The position numbers were made by a program, and so were the translations under genes. Positions 27,582 through 36,640 of a stretch of DNA of 64,000 nucleotides are shown one piece after another; the first letter of the stretch is position 1; every line of letters starts with the position of its first letter. Under the pieces are notes generated by a model. It saw only the letters and a program-made list of their open reading frames with translations. It searched no databases and was not told where the DNA came from. The stretch covers positions 1 to 64,000 of the forward strand of contig CANFQX010000003.1 of assembly GCA_947449255.1 (NCBI GenBank), given 5' to 3'. This DNA is from Pseudobdellovibrionaceae bacterium. Its GTDB lineage: Bacteria > Bdellovibrionota > Bdellovibrionia > Bdellovibrionales > Bdellovibrionaceae.

Positions 27582-28250
27582 TTGGAAAAGACACCTGTAG
27601 TGGACTGGAAGGACTTATGGGCCTCACTACCGAGTGAGGTCAGGCAGCAATTTGATTCTCAAGCCCAGATCACTGAATTTAAACGCGGAGATTTGGTCTA
27701 TCGCCAAGGGGATCAGCCCAAGGGAATCTATTTTGTCATGCAAGGACTTGTTGGATTGGTGTTGATCGGACAAGTTTCAGGGAAAGAGCACCTCCTTCGT
27801 TTTTTTCGTGAAGGCCAGTTTTTTGGGCATAGAGCTCTTTTCTCAGACGAGGGCTATCATGGCTCTACGGTTGCACTAGAGCCAACAGTGCTTAAGTTAG
27901 TGCCAAAGAGTCTTGTGATCTCGGCCATTGCAAAGCATCCTCAGCTGCTGATGGATGTGGCCAGAGTCCTTTCTAAAGAGCTCAGACGTTGTGAAAACCA
28001 TCAAGTGATGATTCTTGAGAACCAGATTCTAGTTCGCACCGCTCAAGCGGTGGTTTATCTTAAAGAACTTCATCCAGGTCACAACTGGACCAGGCAAGAA
28101 ATAGCGAATTTCTGTGCCAGCACCGTTTCAACCATCATTAAAGCCTTGGCCGAGCTAGAGCAATCTGGGCTGATCAAACAGCAGGGACGCTCGATCGAAA
28201 TCTTAAATCGAGAAGGTCTTGTTGCTCTGCAAGATAGATCTGAACTTTAA
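27582..28250 (+). CDS. Crp/Fnr-family transcriptional regulator
   Basis: A 222-residue regulator with an N-terminal cyclic-nucleotide-binding-like jelly roll (YRQGDQPKGIYFVMQGLVGL, EGQFFGHRALFSDEGYHGST) and a C-terminal winged helix (TRQEIANFCASTVSTIIKALAELEQSGLI). No Fnr-type Cys cluster is present, so direct iron-sulfur sensing is unlikely. TTG start, two bases after the dadA stop. It lies just upstream of the persulfide dioxygenase operon, which makes it a candidate regulator for that operon as well as for dadA. Confidence 0.85.
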   Translation: MEKTPVVDWKDLWASLPSEVRQQFDSQAQITEFKRGDLVYRQGDQPKGIYFVMQGLVGLVLIGQVSGKEHLLRFFREGQFFGHRALFSDEGYHGSTVALEPTVLKLVPKSLVISAIAKHPQLLMDVARVLSKELRRCENHQVMILENQILVRTAQAVVYLKELHPGHNWTRQEIANFCASTVSTIIKALAELEQSGLIKQQGRSIEILNREGLVALQDRSEL

Positions 28251-28271
28251 TAATATTTTTTAATTGTGTGC

Positions 28272-28304
28272 TGGCATATAAATGATGAGCACTATTCTAT
28301 GCCA
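28272..28304. promoter_or_regulatory. Inverted repeat before the persulfide dioxygenase gene
   Basis: TGGCATA and TATGCCA separated by 19 bases, 60 bases before the start of the operon. It may be an operator; the binding protein is unknown. Confidence 0.4.
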
Positions 28305-28363
28305 ATATAATAGGGCAATATGCTAAAAACAGAAAACAACTTCTGATCTAAGAGGGCTTCGCT

Positions 28364-29428
28364 ATGAAAAACGAAATATTATTTCAACAACTGTTTGAAA
28401 ATGAAACATCAACCTACACCTATATTATTGCCGATAAAAAAACCAAAGAAGCGGCCATCATCGATCCAGTTTTAGAAACTGTAAATCGCGATCTAAAACT
28501 GATCGAAGAGATGGGACTCAACCTCAAGTATGTTCTTGATACCCACATTCATGCAGATCATATCACCGGAGCTGGTGAAATTCGTAAGCGCACGCATGCA
28601 AAAACAGCAGTGGGCAGTGCTGCTGAAGTGGCATGTATTGATATTCCCCTGGAGGATGGTCAAGAGCTTTTTTTGGGTGACAAAAAAATTATGATCCTAG
28701 GGACTCCTGGGCACACCAACACCTGTTCAACATTTTTATTTGAAGGAATGCTTTTTACCGGTGATGCGTTGCTTATTCGAGGTTGTGGAAGAACTGACTT
28801 CCAACAGGGATCTTCTGATAAACTGTATGATAGCGTTCATCAGAAATTATTTATTTTGCCAGACGACACCATTGTATACCCAGGACATGATTATCGAGGG
28901 CAAACGGCTTCAACGATTGGGCTTGAAAAGAAATTTAATGCTCGAATGAATCAGTCTATTTCCAAAGATGAATTTAAAAAAATCATGTCTGAATTGAAAC
29001 TAGCTCATCCTAAGAAAATACATGAAGCTGTCCCTGCCAACATGGTTTGTGGCCTCGTGCAAGAAACCAGATCCATACACCCACAAATCGTTGATGGCAT
29101 ACCAGAGATTTCTGTGGAAGAGGTTTTAGCTCACCTTCCGGCGGTCACGGCAAAAAAAGTGCGTCTCATTGATGTGCGTGGACCTCATGAATTCAATGCC
29201 GAATATGGGCATATTCAAGGGGCTGAGCTTGTCACTCTCGGTGCGGATTTAACCAGCTTTCTTGAGCAAGGGAACCGCAGTGATGAAATCGTTTTTGTCT
29301 GCCGCAGTGGAGGCCGTTCTGGATTTGCAACAGCTGAAAGTGTTAATTTGGGCTATAAGTTCACGATGAATATGGTTGGCGGAATGATCCGATGGAATGA
29401 GAAAAATCAACCCGTCGAGCGAGCCTAG
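28364..29428 (+). CDS. Persulfide dioxygenase-rhodanese fusion
   Basis: A 354-residue fusion. Residues 1-240 are an ETHE1/Blh-type metallo-beta-lactamase fold with the metal motif THIHADH, GTPGHT, GRTDFQ and YPGHDYRGQ; residues ~255-350 are a rhodanese domain with LIDVRGPHEF and the active-site loop CRSGGRSG. Such fusions (PRF/CstB type) oxidise glutathione persulfide to sulfite and transfer sulfane sulfur, detoxifying sulfide in the cytosol. It heads a run with two YeeE/YedE halves and a sulfite exporter, the same gene set as in bigR-type operons. Confidence 0.92.
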   Translation: MKNEILFQQLFENETSTYTYIIADKKTKEAAIIDPVLETVNRDLKLIEEMGLNLKYVLDTHIHADHITGAGEIRKRTHAKTAVGSAAEVACIDIPLEDGQELFLGDKKIMILGTPGHTNTCSTFLFEGMLFTGDALLIRGCGRTDFQQGSSDKLYDSVHQKLFILPDDTIVYPGHDYRGQTASTIGLEKKFNARMNQSISKDEFKKIMSELKLAHPKKIHEAVPANMVCGLVQETRSIHPQIVDGIPEISVEEVLAHLPAVTAKKVRLIDVRGPHEFNAEYGHIQGAELVTLGADLTSFLEQGNRSDEIVFVCRSGGRSGFATAESVNLGYKFTMNMVGGMIRWNEKNQPVERA

Positions 29429-29477
29429 TTCATTTTGTTTTTAAATTAATTCTAATAGAAAAAGGGAGATTTTAAAA

Positions 29478-29903
29478 ATGCATCAAGATTGGATCAATGC
29501 ACTTTTGGGCGGAGTTATCATTGGAGTCGCTGTCTCTTTGATGCTGTTAATGAATGGCCGAGTGACAGGAATCAGTGGAATCATCAATGGCGCTCTGGCA
29601 AAGGTTAAAGGAGATACTCAGTGGAGAGTCTTTTTTATTGGTGGCCTTTTTTTGGGAGGGCTTGCTCTTCATTTCATAAATCCTGCTTTTTTTACCAATG
29701 AACTCAAAACTGAAACTTGGACCACGGTCCTTGCCGGACTCTTTGTTGGGTTTGGCACAATTTTGGGAAGTGGATGCACCAGTGGTCATGGTGTTTGTGG
29801 AATCAGTCGAATGTCTTCGCGGTCCATTGTATCAACGGTTGTGTTCATTGTTGCTGGCGTTTTGGCTGTGGCCTTGTTTCGAAAAATGGGAGTTTTAGTA
29901 TGA
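29478..29903 (+). CDS. YeeE/YedE-family sulfur-transport protein, first half
   Basis: A 141-residue membrane protein with about four hydrophobic helices. The key motif GSGCTSGHGVCGISRMSSRS carries the conserved Cys residues of YeeE/YedE permeases, which move thiosulfate or a related sulfur species. The protein is half the length of E. coli YeeE; its partner is encoded by the next gene, whose ATG overlaps this stop (ATGA). Confidence 0.9.
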   Translation: MHQDWINALLGGVIIGVAVSLMLLMNGRVTGISGIINGALAKVKGDTQWRVFFIGGLFLGGLALHFINPAFFTNELKTETWTTVLAGLFVGFGTILGSGCTSGHGVCGISRMSSRSIVSTVVFIVAGVLAVALFRKMGVLV

Positions 29904-30328
29904 AAAACAGCTTGGCTTCTCTTTTTGTTGGCTTTTTATTTGCCTTGGGGTTGGGCTTGTCGGGAATGACTCAGCCACAAAAAGTGGTTGGATTCTTAGA
30001 TGTTTTTGGGAATTGGGATCCCTCTTTGATGTTTGTTATGATAGGCGCCATTTCAGTGCATTTTGTTTTGTACAAAGTGATTCGTCGCCGAAAGTCGCCG
30101 CTGTTTTCAATAGACTGGCAGGTTCCTTCAAAAAAAGAGATCACACCAGCTTTAGTCCTTGGCGCATTTATTTTTGGAATCGGCTGGGGGTTGGGTGGTT
30201 ATTGCCCGGGACCTGCAATCACTTCATTGGCTTCCTTTGAAAGTAGGCCACTTATTTTTGTGATCAGCATGTTGATTGGTATGTTGCTGTTTAACCTAAT
30301 GGATAAAAAACTTAAAATTAAGAGATGA
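29900..30328 (+). CDS. YeeE/YedE-family sulfur-transport protein, second half
   Basis: A 142-residue membrane protein with the second half-motif GWGLGGYCPGPAITSLAS and about four membrane helices. It starts at the ATG overlapping the previous stop; the longer open frame upstream from 29717 is only an overlap with the first half. Together the two halves should build one pseudo-dimeric channel, as in PmpA/PmpB pairs found beside persulfide dioxygenases. Confidence 0.88.
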   Translation: MKNSLASLFVGFLFALGLGLSGMTQPQKVVGFLDVFGNWDPSLMFVMIGAISVHFVLYKVIRRRKSPLFSIDWQVPSKKEITPALVLGAFIFGIGWGLGGYCPGPAITSLASFESRPLIFVISMLIGMLLFNLMDKKLKIKR

Positions 30329-30335
30329 GTTTGAA

Positions 30336-31151
30336 ATGGAAATCCTTGGATATATGGCTGCCGTTTTTATGGGACTTTCGCTCGGCCTAATTGGCGGAGG
30401 CGGCTCTATACTGACGGTTCCAATCTTGGTTTATCTTTTTGCAATCAACCCGCTGATCGCCACCTCACTTTCACTTTTTGTGGTGGGGAGCACAGCCCTA
30501 GTGGGAAGCCTTTTGGCTTTTTGGCGTAAAGAAGTGGAACTTAAAATAGGAATTATTTTTGCAATCCCCAGTTTTCTGGGAGTTTTTTTAACAAAGACAG
30601 TTCTGTTGCCCAGGATTCCCGATCAAATTTTTTCAACTCATGGATTTGTTTTGACCAAGCCTTTGCTGGTGATGGGGTTCTTTGCGATTCTTATGCTGCT
30701 TGCGAGCCTAGCGATGATTAGAACAAAAAAAGTAAAAATGACTTCTCCTGAACAAGTCGCCGCTCAAGGGGCTAAAGAAATCAACTTCCTTGCCGTCTCT
30801 GGGCAAGGATTCTTAGTCGGTGGAGTCACTGGATTTGTCGGGGCAGGTGGTGGCTTTTTAATTGTTCCCGCCCTGGTGAATATTGTGGGCCTCAACATGA
30901 GAAAAGCCATTGGGACTTCATTGTTGATTATTGCCGCCAACTCTTTGTTCGGGTTTTCAGTCTCTTTGGCAGAGGGTCTAGTGGTCGATTGGCAACTTTT
31001 ACTCTCAATCCTTGCTGTGTCCCTGCTTGGACTGTTCGTTGGATCTTTTTTGTCCAAGAAAGTTTCTGAAGGCAAATTAAAGTCCATTTTTGGCTATTTT
31101 GTTTTGATCATGGGAAGCTTCATTTTACTAGATCAAATTAAAAAACTATAA
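30336..31151 (+). CDS. TauE/SafE-family sulfite exporter
   Basis: A 271-residue membrane protein with about eight helices and the internal repeat of TauE/SafE carriers: GLSLGLIGGGGSILTVPILV near residue 13 and GFVGAGGGFLIVPALVNI near residue 165. In sulfide-detoxification operons it removes sulfite formed by the persulfide dioxygenase. It ends in a six-base overlap with the convergent acyltransferase gene. Confidence 0.88.
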   Translation: MEILGYMAAVFMGLSLGLIGGGGSILTVPILVYLFAINPLIATSLSLFVVGSTALVGSLLAFWRKEVELKIGIIFAIPSFLGVFLTKTVLLPRIPDQIFSTHGFVLTKPLLVMGFFAILMLLASLAMIRTKKVKMTSPEQVAAQGAKEINFLAVSGQGFLVGGVTGFVGAGGGFLIVPALVNIVGLNMRKAIGTSLLIIAANSLFGFSVSLAEGLVVDWQLLLSILAVSLLGLFVGSFLSKKVSEGKLKSIFGYFVLIMGSFILLDQIKKL

Positions 31152-31991
31152 AATGGCTCCAAATGGGCGCTTCCAGAGGCTCCTGTTAAGGTCTTCGCGA
31201 TGCAGAATGGTCAGAAAATCAAGACAGCGAAAATCAGGATCCCAGGAGGGTTCTCCGCCAATAAAAGCCCCCGTGTTCAATATGGATTTGCAGAGTTGGG
31301 GAAGCAAGTCCCTCGCAGTCTCTCTCTGAGTCTCCGTGAGAGAGCCGCGAAGTTCTTCCCTATAAAATGATAAAAAGGGCATCGTGTGCACAGGTGTTGG
31401 TTGGGCCATGAAGCCCCGGTTGATTCGTCCTTGCTCGTCAAAGTATTGAGTCAGCAAGGCGGCATCTCGAGGATCATCCGAGTTTATGCTAGCACATCCA
31501 AAAACCAGATTTGCATCAGATGCAGCCACATAATCAGCGATCCCTTTCCACAGCAGGGACATGACAATTCCTTGACGGTAATCCTTGTGGATGCAAGCTC
31601 GGCCAATTTCAACTTTGACACCGGGATGTTGTAAAATCGCAGCCAATTCAAACTGTTTTGAAAAATAGAATTTATTGGTCAAGGCTGAACATCTCAATCG
31701 ATAGGTGCCGACAATCTTGTTTGAGCGTTTTTCTTTAATAACAATGTGGTCGCAATCAAAGTCAAAGTCATCCACGTCCATTCCCCACAGTGAGGATTTA
31801 CCGACAAACTCTCGGTGAAAAACCGAAAAGCGCAAGGCAAAGGCCTCTTTGAGCTCCTCAATCGTATTTGCGGTGCTGATTTGATAAGGTCCCAAGTCAT
31901 TTTGAATTTGAATTTTAGCTTTGAATTTATAAAGGTTAAAGGATCGCAATTGATAGTAGTTTTGTATGCTTTGTGAAAATCTACTAATCAT
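31146..31991 (-). CDS. OlsB-like GNAT acyltransferase
   Basis: A 281-residue protein of the hemolysin-like/OlsB acyltransferase group: FALRFSVFHREF, a DVDDFDFDCDHI segment, IVGTYRLRCS, EIGRACIHKDYRQG and LVFGCASINS follow the order seen in OlsB (3-hydroxyacyl-ACP:ornithine acyltransferase). It may make an ornithine lipid or another N-acyl amino acid at the membrane; no acyl partner gene is adjacent. The ATG at 31991 behind GGGGGA is preferred to 32027. The 3' end overlaps the TauE gene. Confidence 0.75.
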   Translation of the reverse strand: MISRFSQSIQNYYQLRSFNLYKFKAKIQIQNDLGPYQISTANTIEELKEAFALRFSVFHREFVGKSSLWGMDVDDFDFDCDHIVIKEKRSNKIVGTYRLRCSALTNKFYFSKQFELAAILQHPGVKVEIGRACIHKDYRQGIVMSLLWKGIADYVAASDANLVFGCASINSDDPRDAALLTQYFDEQGRINRGFMAQPTPVHTMPFLSFYREELRGSLTETQRETARDLLPQLCKSILNTGAFIGGEPSWDPDFRCLDFLTILHREDLNRSLWKRPFGAIL

Positions 31992-32179
31992 GAACTTTTC
32001 CCCCAACGATGTAACCTTCAAAAGCATAGCAAAGAATTCCGTGGACTATTGTTAAGACTCTGACAGGATTATGTTGGCATTTGGAAAATTTAAAAATATT
32101 CTTTTGAAAGCCTTATTGATTAAAGCTAGCGTTTACTTGGAGATGCTCTAATCTTTTAATTTCATCAAAAGTGGGTCCT

Positions 32180-32710
32180 ATGAAGTCCTTAAGAAAATTA
32201 TTAAATGTCGCAAGTGTACTTTTTGTTTTTTTTGGAAATTCAGCTTGGGCTGAAAATGTCCATTTCAAGTCGGCACCGGTGGATGGCCAAGTTTTGACAG
32301 GCAGTTTGAAGTTAACAGATGCCCAGGCTGTGATGAGTTGCCATTTTGATTTCAGAGGAAGTCGCAAAAAATCCGTTCGCTACCCGCAAACTTTTTTGCA
32401 TGAAGAATCAGCAGGACAGTTCAGTTTAAAGGTCAGAGCTGGATCTCTTGTTGAAATAGGTCTGCCGGGATTTCATTTGTTGAGTTGTTCCTATAAGTTG
32501 ATTCTCATTGGCGTTGACACCAAAAATAACAGATCTGCGTTTGGCGACGTGTTCTTATTGGGACAGGAGTCAGGGACTATGAATGAAGATGAATTGAAGG
32601 ACATTCAGAATCCCGCGGTTGTCAGTAAGGTCTTGGCCGCGAAAATGAAGGATTTAGTTTTGTCTGTTGGTGAGGATGGGGTGATTGTGGAGTCGTCGGC
32701 TTTGTTTTAG
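32180..32710 (+). CDS. Secreted protein of unknown function
   Basis: A ~176-residue protein with a signal peptide (LNVASVLFVFFGNSAWA-EN) and a beta-rich mature domain with two Cys residues (MSCHFDFRG, LLSCSYKL), likely one disulfide. The ATG at 32180 is preferred; a GTG nine bases upstream is also possible. No family is recognised. It stands alone and is divergent from the OlsB-like gene. Confidence 0.6.
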   Translation: MKSLRKLLNVASVLFVFFGNSAWAENVHFKSAPVDGQVLTGSLKLTDAQAVMSCHFDFRGSRKKSVRYPQTFLHEESAGQFSLKVRAGSLVEIGLPGFHLLSCSYKLILIGVDTKNNRSAFGDVFLLGQESGTMNEDELKDIQNPAVVSKVLAAKMKDLVLSVGEDGVIVESSALF

Positions 32711-32820
32711 GCTTTTTTTGATTGAGTGGATTGTTTGTAATTCTGTGGCTTGCCATGTTTTATGCGGCTCAGTTTTAATTTAGTGACACTCGTCAGCTGA
32801 GGTCTTCATGGTTTTTTCTT

Positions 32821-32900
32821 GCAGCTGCTCTCGGGTGTTAGTTTGCCTGGCCTTCCTGGGCGGCCTTCCTCAAGCGCATCGTGCGCTTGAGGGCGAAGTT
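32821..32900. repeat. Dispersed hairpin repeat, copy 2
   Basis: Starts GCAGCTGCTCTCGGGTG and ends GGGCGAAGTT; the perfect 11-bp hairpin (arms CCTCAAGCGCA and TGCGCTTGAGG) is at 32868-32892. Intergenic, between two plus-strand genes. Confidence 0.85.
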
Positions 32901-33013
32901 TCGGGTATTTTGGATTTTTAATTTTCTGCTTTTTCTATGTTATAAGTCAGATCAAACTCCTCAAAAATATAGAGTATATTGGTATTACAAAATATTTTTC
33001 AGAGGAGTCTTCA

Positions 33014-33550
33014 ATGGATGGAAAAAAAATTCTCGTAGTTTATTATTCAAGGACTGGTGCGAGTCGTAAAGTGGCTGAAGAGGTTGCAAAGCAGCTGAGC
33101 TGTGAGATGAAAGAGATAAAGTCGACGCCGAGCTATCCCCTTGGCATTCTTGGCTTTCAGAAGGCCCTTTTTCACACGCTTTTTGCGAAAGACATTAAAA
33201 TATCTATCGATCAAAGTGATTTTAAAAAATATGATCTTGTTATTGTTGGAGGACCGGCGTGGGGTGGGTTGCCTGCTATTCCTGTGCGCAAGTTTTTAGA
33301 GGTTTACAAAAAAGACTTGAAAGAGGTTGCGTTTTTGATGACCCAGGGTGGGGAGTCAGGCCGAGAGAAGTTTTTTGCTAAAATGAGAGAAGCCTGTGGA
33401 AGGAGTTCTCGTGCTCAGTTGGCTTTAAGTAAGAAGGATTTTGAAAAGGGTGATATCAAAAAACAGGTGTCCACTTTTATCAATCAGTTGAATCTGAAAG
33501 CAAAAGATGTTGGATTCAAACAAAAGCCAGAGAGTTTTGCATCTCTTTAG
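33014..33550 (+). CDS. Flavodoxin-family protein
   Basis: A 178-residue flavodoxin-like protein. KILVVYYSRTGASRKVAEEVA is the FMN phosphate loop, and VIVGGPAWGGLPAIPVRKFL and FLMTQGGESG supply the isoalloxazine-binding loops. It should be a small FMN electron carrier or NAD(P)H-dependent reductase in the cytosol. AGAGGAG precedes the ATG. Followed by a perfect terminator. The extended middle part (GFQKALFHTLF) is typical of the long-chain flavodoxin-like group. Confidence 0.82.
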   Translation: MDGKKILVVYYSRTGASRKVAEEVAKQLSCEMKEIKSTPSYPLGILGFQKALFHTLFAKDIKISIDQSDFKKYDLVIVGGPAWGGLPAIPVRKFLEVYKKDLKEVAFLMTQGGESGREKFFAKMREACGRSSRAQLALSKKDFEKGDIKKQVSTFINQLNLKAKDVGFKQKPESFASL

Positions 33551-33587
33551 AGTTTTTTATTATTAGTCGAATTAAAATTCACAACTG

Positions 33588-33633
33588 TGAAGAATCTGAG
33601 GCTACGAAGTTCAATTTCAGATTCTTCATTTTT
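33588..33633 (+). terminator. Rho-independent terminator
   Basis: Arms TGAAGAATCTGA and TCAGATTCTTCA, a 12-bp perfect stem with a 17-base loop, followed by TTTTT. Confidence 0.85.
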
Positions 33634-33667
33634 AAATTTGGATGGGTCTGTCTAAGTTATTGGCTAT

Positions 33668-34051
33668 TTAAATATTTTGACCGTTGTTTAATCCAACAAG
33701 ATCAAGGGCTTTGGATAAGGGGCCGGGCTCAAAAGGTTTAAGGATCCAGGCTTTAACGCCAAGGGGTCGAGCTCTATCGATGAGTTCAATGCTTGATTCC
33801 GTAGTGAGCATAAAGATCACTGATTTTGAATAGATCTTTTTTTCTTTGAGTAACTCGCAAAATTTCAAGCCATTGATTTTTGGCATATTGATATCAACCA
33901 TAAAAAGAGAAATATCTGGAGAGCTTTTAATTTTTTCAAGAGCATCTTCACCATCAGTCGCCTGTATGACATTGAATCCTAAGAGATCGAAATAATTTTT
34001 AACTTGAGATCGAAGTGCTGAGGAGTCATCAACTACCATAACTGTTTTCAT
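33668..34051 (-). CDS. Single-domain response regulator (CheY-like)
   Basis: A 127-residue receiver domain: acidic pair VVDDS, phospho-acceptor Asp in MVDINMP, Thr in MLTTES and Lys in ILKPFEPG. It has no output domain, so it works by protein contact. The ATG at 34051 gives the normal length; the frame is open further upstream but that part lacks sense. No kinase is adjacent; its partner is unknown. Trp replaces the usual Phe/Tyr switch residue near position 106 (KAWILKP). Confidence 0.88.
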   Translation of the reverse strand: MKTVMVVDDSSALRSQVKNYFDLLGFNVIQATDGEDALEKIKSSPDISLFMVDINMPKINGLKFCELLKEKKIYSKSVIFMLTTESSIELIDRARPLGVKAWILKPFEPGPLSKALDLVGLNNGQNI

Positions 34052-34339
34052 ACAAAAAATAACTCCATTTTTCCGGTGCTTAAAATAATTCAAATATTGT
34101 TTCTTGGGTAAGATTAATGGATCCATTGTGGCTTCGCAACCACTCCGAAGGATGTGAGGCAAAATGGGACCGATGTCGAGGAATCCAATCGGTAAACGAA
34201 AAAGACTTTCAGCTGGTTTCGACGATGGATTGATCAGACCTTTGATCTGTCTCAAAATGGCCAGGCTTTGCCAAAAAATAGCGGCTGAAGAATTCACGAG
34301 GGGAACTCATGATAATTTTCCAGACCTGATTTGCTCTCC

Positions 34340-35503
34340 CTATTGAGTTAGATAAGCTCTCACTTCGTCGTGGGTCCCCTTATAAGCAATCTTCACATTT
34401 CGCGCTGTCAGGGAATTTGCATACAAAGGGTCGTAATAGTACCTTAGCAACTTCTCTATCCAGTTCTTATTTCCTTGAAGTTCATTGGCTTCTAAAAAAC
34501 TTTTTTCAGAAGCTAACAAATCAGATAAAATTTCCTGGGTTCTAAGCCCACCTAATTTTTTTTGAATAGCCAAGATGGATTTCTTATATTTTGCAAAAAC
34601 TTCGAGGGCTAAATTCATTGAAATTGGCGGCTCTGAAAGGACCCCGCCCAGACTCATGGTTTGAGAGCGAACCAAGTTTGCAGCGCCAATGGCCGTTTCA
34701 AGAATATATTCCTGGAAAATATTTTCAACTCGCTCTTCAAAGGGAACAATCAACCAAAGGACCGAACTGCTTCTGAGGTCATTAAAAAAAGAATCCGGAA
34801 TACAAATTCTGCCAATCAAGCGGCTTTCATCTTCAACCAGGATTTTTGCACCCTTGACATTTCTAGAGTCCGTTTTGATCAGCTCCACGGAGAGGCGATT
34901 TTCAAAATCAACCTGACTTGGTTGTGGAGTTGTCATTTGTCCAAAGGCGGACCCCCGGTGCTGGGCTAAATCCTCAAGGTCAATGGTGGGGTAGAGGGTG
35001 TGGAGTTCTTTGATAAATCGTGTCTTCCCACTGCCCGTGGGGCCGGTTAAGGGCAAAAGATTTTGTTTCTGAGCAAAAGCAGCCAGAGTCTCAGATAAAA
35101 AAAACCTAGATTTTTTGTAGCCGCCAACAATCAGGGGGCGATCAAGGCCAATTTCTCGAAGCCACTGTTGAGTGAACTGGGACCTCTTGCCACCACGAAA
35201 ACAGTAAAGAACCGTTTCTGGATTTTTTAAAATAAAATTTTGCCAAGCTTCAAGGCGCTCTTGCTTCAGTGCTCCAGAGACAAGCTGGTGTCCCAGGCGG
35301 ACCGCCGCCTCTTGCCCTTCTTTTTTATAGAGAGTTCCAATCAAGGCTCGCTCTTCGTCATTGATAATGGGAAGGTTCACGGCCCCAGGCAGGCTTCCTT
35401 GTTTGAACTCGACCGGCGCGCGCACATCGATGAAGGCAGTGCCCTTTAAAAATAAAGGCTTTAAATCTTCAGTCGTGATGTTTTGGATCTTTGCATTACT
35501 CAA
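34340..35503 (-). CDS. mnmH: tRNA 2-selenouridine synthase
   Basis: A 387-residue MnmH/SelU. The N-terminal rhodanese domain has AFIDVRAPVEF and the active-site YCFRGGKRSQF; the C-terminal P-loop domain has LTGPTGSGKTRF and DLEDLAQHRGSAFG. It replaces sulfur by selenium at U34 of Lys, Glu and Gln tRNAs, using selenophosphate and geranylated intermediates. It overlaps the selD gene by eight bases, so enzyme and selenium donor are made together. Confidence 0.93.
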   Translation of the reverse strand: MSNAKIQNITTEDLKPLFLKGTAFIDVRAPVEFKQGSLPGAVNLPIINDEERALIGTLYKKEGQEAAVRLGHQLVSGALKQERLEAWQNFILKNPETVLYCFRGGKRSQFTQQWLREIGLDRPLIVGGYKKSRFFLSETLAAFAQKQNLLPLTGPTGSGKTRFIKELHTLYPTIDLEDLAQHRGSAFGQMTTPQPSQVDFENRLSVELIKTDSRNVKGAKILVEDESRLIGRICIPDSFFNDLRSSSVLWLIVPFEERVENIFQEYILETAIGAANLVRSQTMSLGGVLSEPPISMNLALEVFAKYKKSILAIQKKLGGLRTQEILSDLLASEKSFLEANELQGNKNWIEKLLRYYYDPLYANSLTARNVKIAYKGTHDEVRAYLTQ

Positions 35504-36545
35504 ACATCACCGCTTTTTCTTGACGTTCAATCACTTGGCCGATGACCCGAGTGGCAGGGAACTTATTTTTTAAGACTTGAACAATTTCCGAACTGACATC
35601 CGCAGAGACACTCAAAAGCAGGCCGCCACTGGTCTGAGGATCATGAAGCAAAAGTTTTTTTAAAGCATCTATTTTCAAAGAGTCCGTGTGTTGTTCCGTA
35701 TAAGCTGCATTCGTTCTGTGGGCCTTAGTGAGGTAACCTTTTTCCAGGCATTCAAAAGTCTTTTTAAAGACAGGCAGTGAATCCACTGCTATTTTTAAAG
35801 TGACCTGACTGGCTAGGGCCAACTGCATAGAGTGGCCTGAAAGTCCAAAGCCGGTAATATCAGTGGCCGCATGAACGTGGGCCTTCAGCAATGGATTTAA
35901 AAATTGCACAACATTGTTCAAGCTCGCCATACTGAGCAAAGCCTCCATGATATCGTCTTCGCTGGCTTCTTGGCGTTTGAGTGCCGCCGTCATGGTTCCT
36001 GTGCCCAGGGGCTTGGTCAGAATCAAATGATCACCGGCTTTAGCGCCCGCATTGGACCAAATAAATTGAGGATGAACAAATCCAGTGACAGAGAGGCCAA
36101 ATTTCAAGGTGTCGTCATCGATCGAGTGGCCGCCAACAAAGTTTGCTTCTGCCTCGGCAATTTTATCGCTCGCTCCTTGCATCACATCGACGATAACCTC
36201 TTCGGGCATGGTCGCGATGGGAAAGGCTAAAATTCCCAGGGCTGTTTTTGGTTGACCGCCCATGGCATAGACATCACTCAGCGCATTGGCTGCGGCAATT
36301 TGTCCAAAAAGTTTGGGAGTATCAACAATAGGAGTAAAAAAATCCAGAGTCTGCACTAAAGCTAAGTCTTCGCTCACTTTATAAATAGCGGCATCATCAA
36401 AGAGTCCACCATCAACCAGTAAAGCCGGATGCGCGGTGGGGAATTTCACCTGCTGCAAAATGCGCCGAAGTTCTGAGGCCGCTACTTTCGCAGCACAACC
36501 TCCTTTTTGAACAGTCTGAGTGAGAGCTATTTTTTTTGTATTCAT
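35496..36545 (-). CDS. selD: Selenide, water dikinase (selenophosphate synthase)
   Basis: A 349-residue SelD making selenophosphate from selenide and ATP. The catalytic Cys/Lys pair is in KGGCAAK near residues 15-21, here with Cys and no in-frame UGA, so it is not a selenoprotein. LVQTLDFFTPIVDTP, ANALSDVYAMGG and DITGFGLSGH are typical. It overlaps mnmH, so selenophosphate serves tRNA modification here; no selA/selB is in the window. Confidence 0.95.
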   Translation of the reverse strand: MNTKKIALTQTVQKGGCAAKVAASELRRILQQVKFPTAHPALLVDGGLFDDAAIYKVSEDLALVQTLDFFTPIVDTPKLFGQIAAANALSDVYAMGGQPKTALGILAFPIATMPEEVIVDVMQGASDKIAEAEANFVGGHSIDDDTLKFGLSVTGFVHPQFIWSNAGAKAGDHLILTKPLGTGTMTAALKRQEASEDDIMEALLSMASLNNVVQFLNPLLKAHVHAATDITGFGLSGHSMQLALASQVTLKIAVDSLPVFKKTFECLEKGYLTKAHRTNAAYTEQHTDSLKIDALKKLLLHDPQTSGGLLLSVSADVSSEIVQVLKNKFPATRVIGQVIERQEKAVMFE

Positions 36546-36640
36546 ATCAACCTACTTTTTTCTCGGCCATGGGGGATCTCTAAAACTCTATAGAAGGGGG
36601 GATGGCAGTTCAAGACAATCCTTCATTTTAAGTGCGGTGG

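Noticed and set aside
28260-28290. Sigma-54-type promoter around TGGCAT before the persulfide dioxygenase
   Set aside because: The -12 GC element is missing at the required spacing.
33668-34297. N-terminal extension of the CheY-like protein
   Set aside because: The first 82 residues are an upstream open stretch; receiver domains begin at the internal ATG.
35496-36545. SelD as a selenoprotein
   Set aside because: The catalytic position is an ordinary Cys codon and there is no in-frame TGA.
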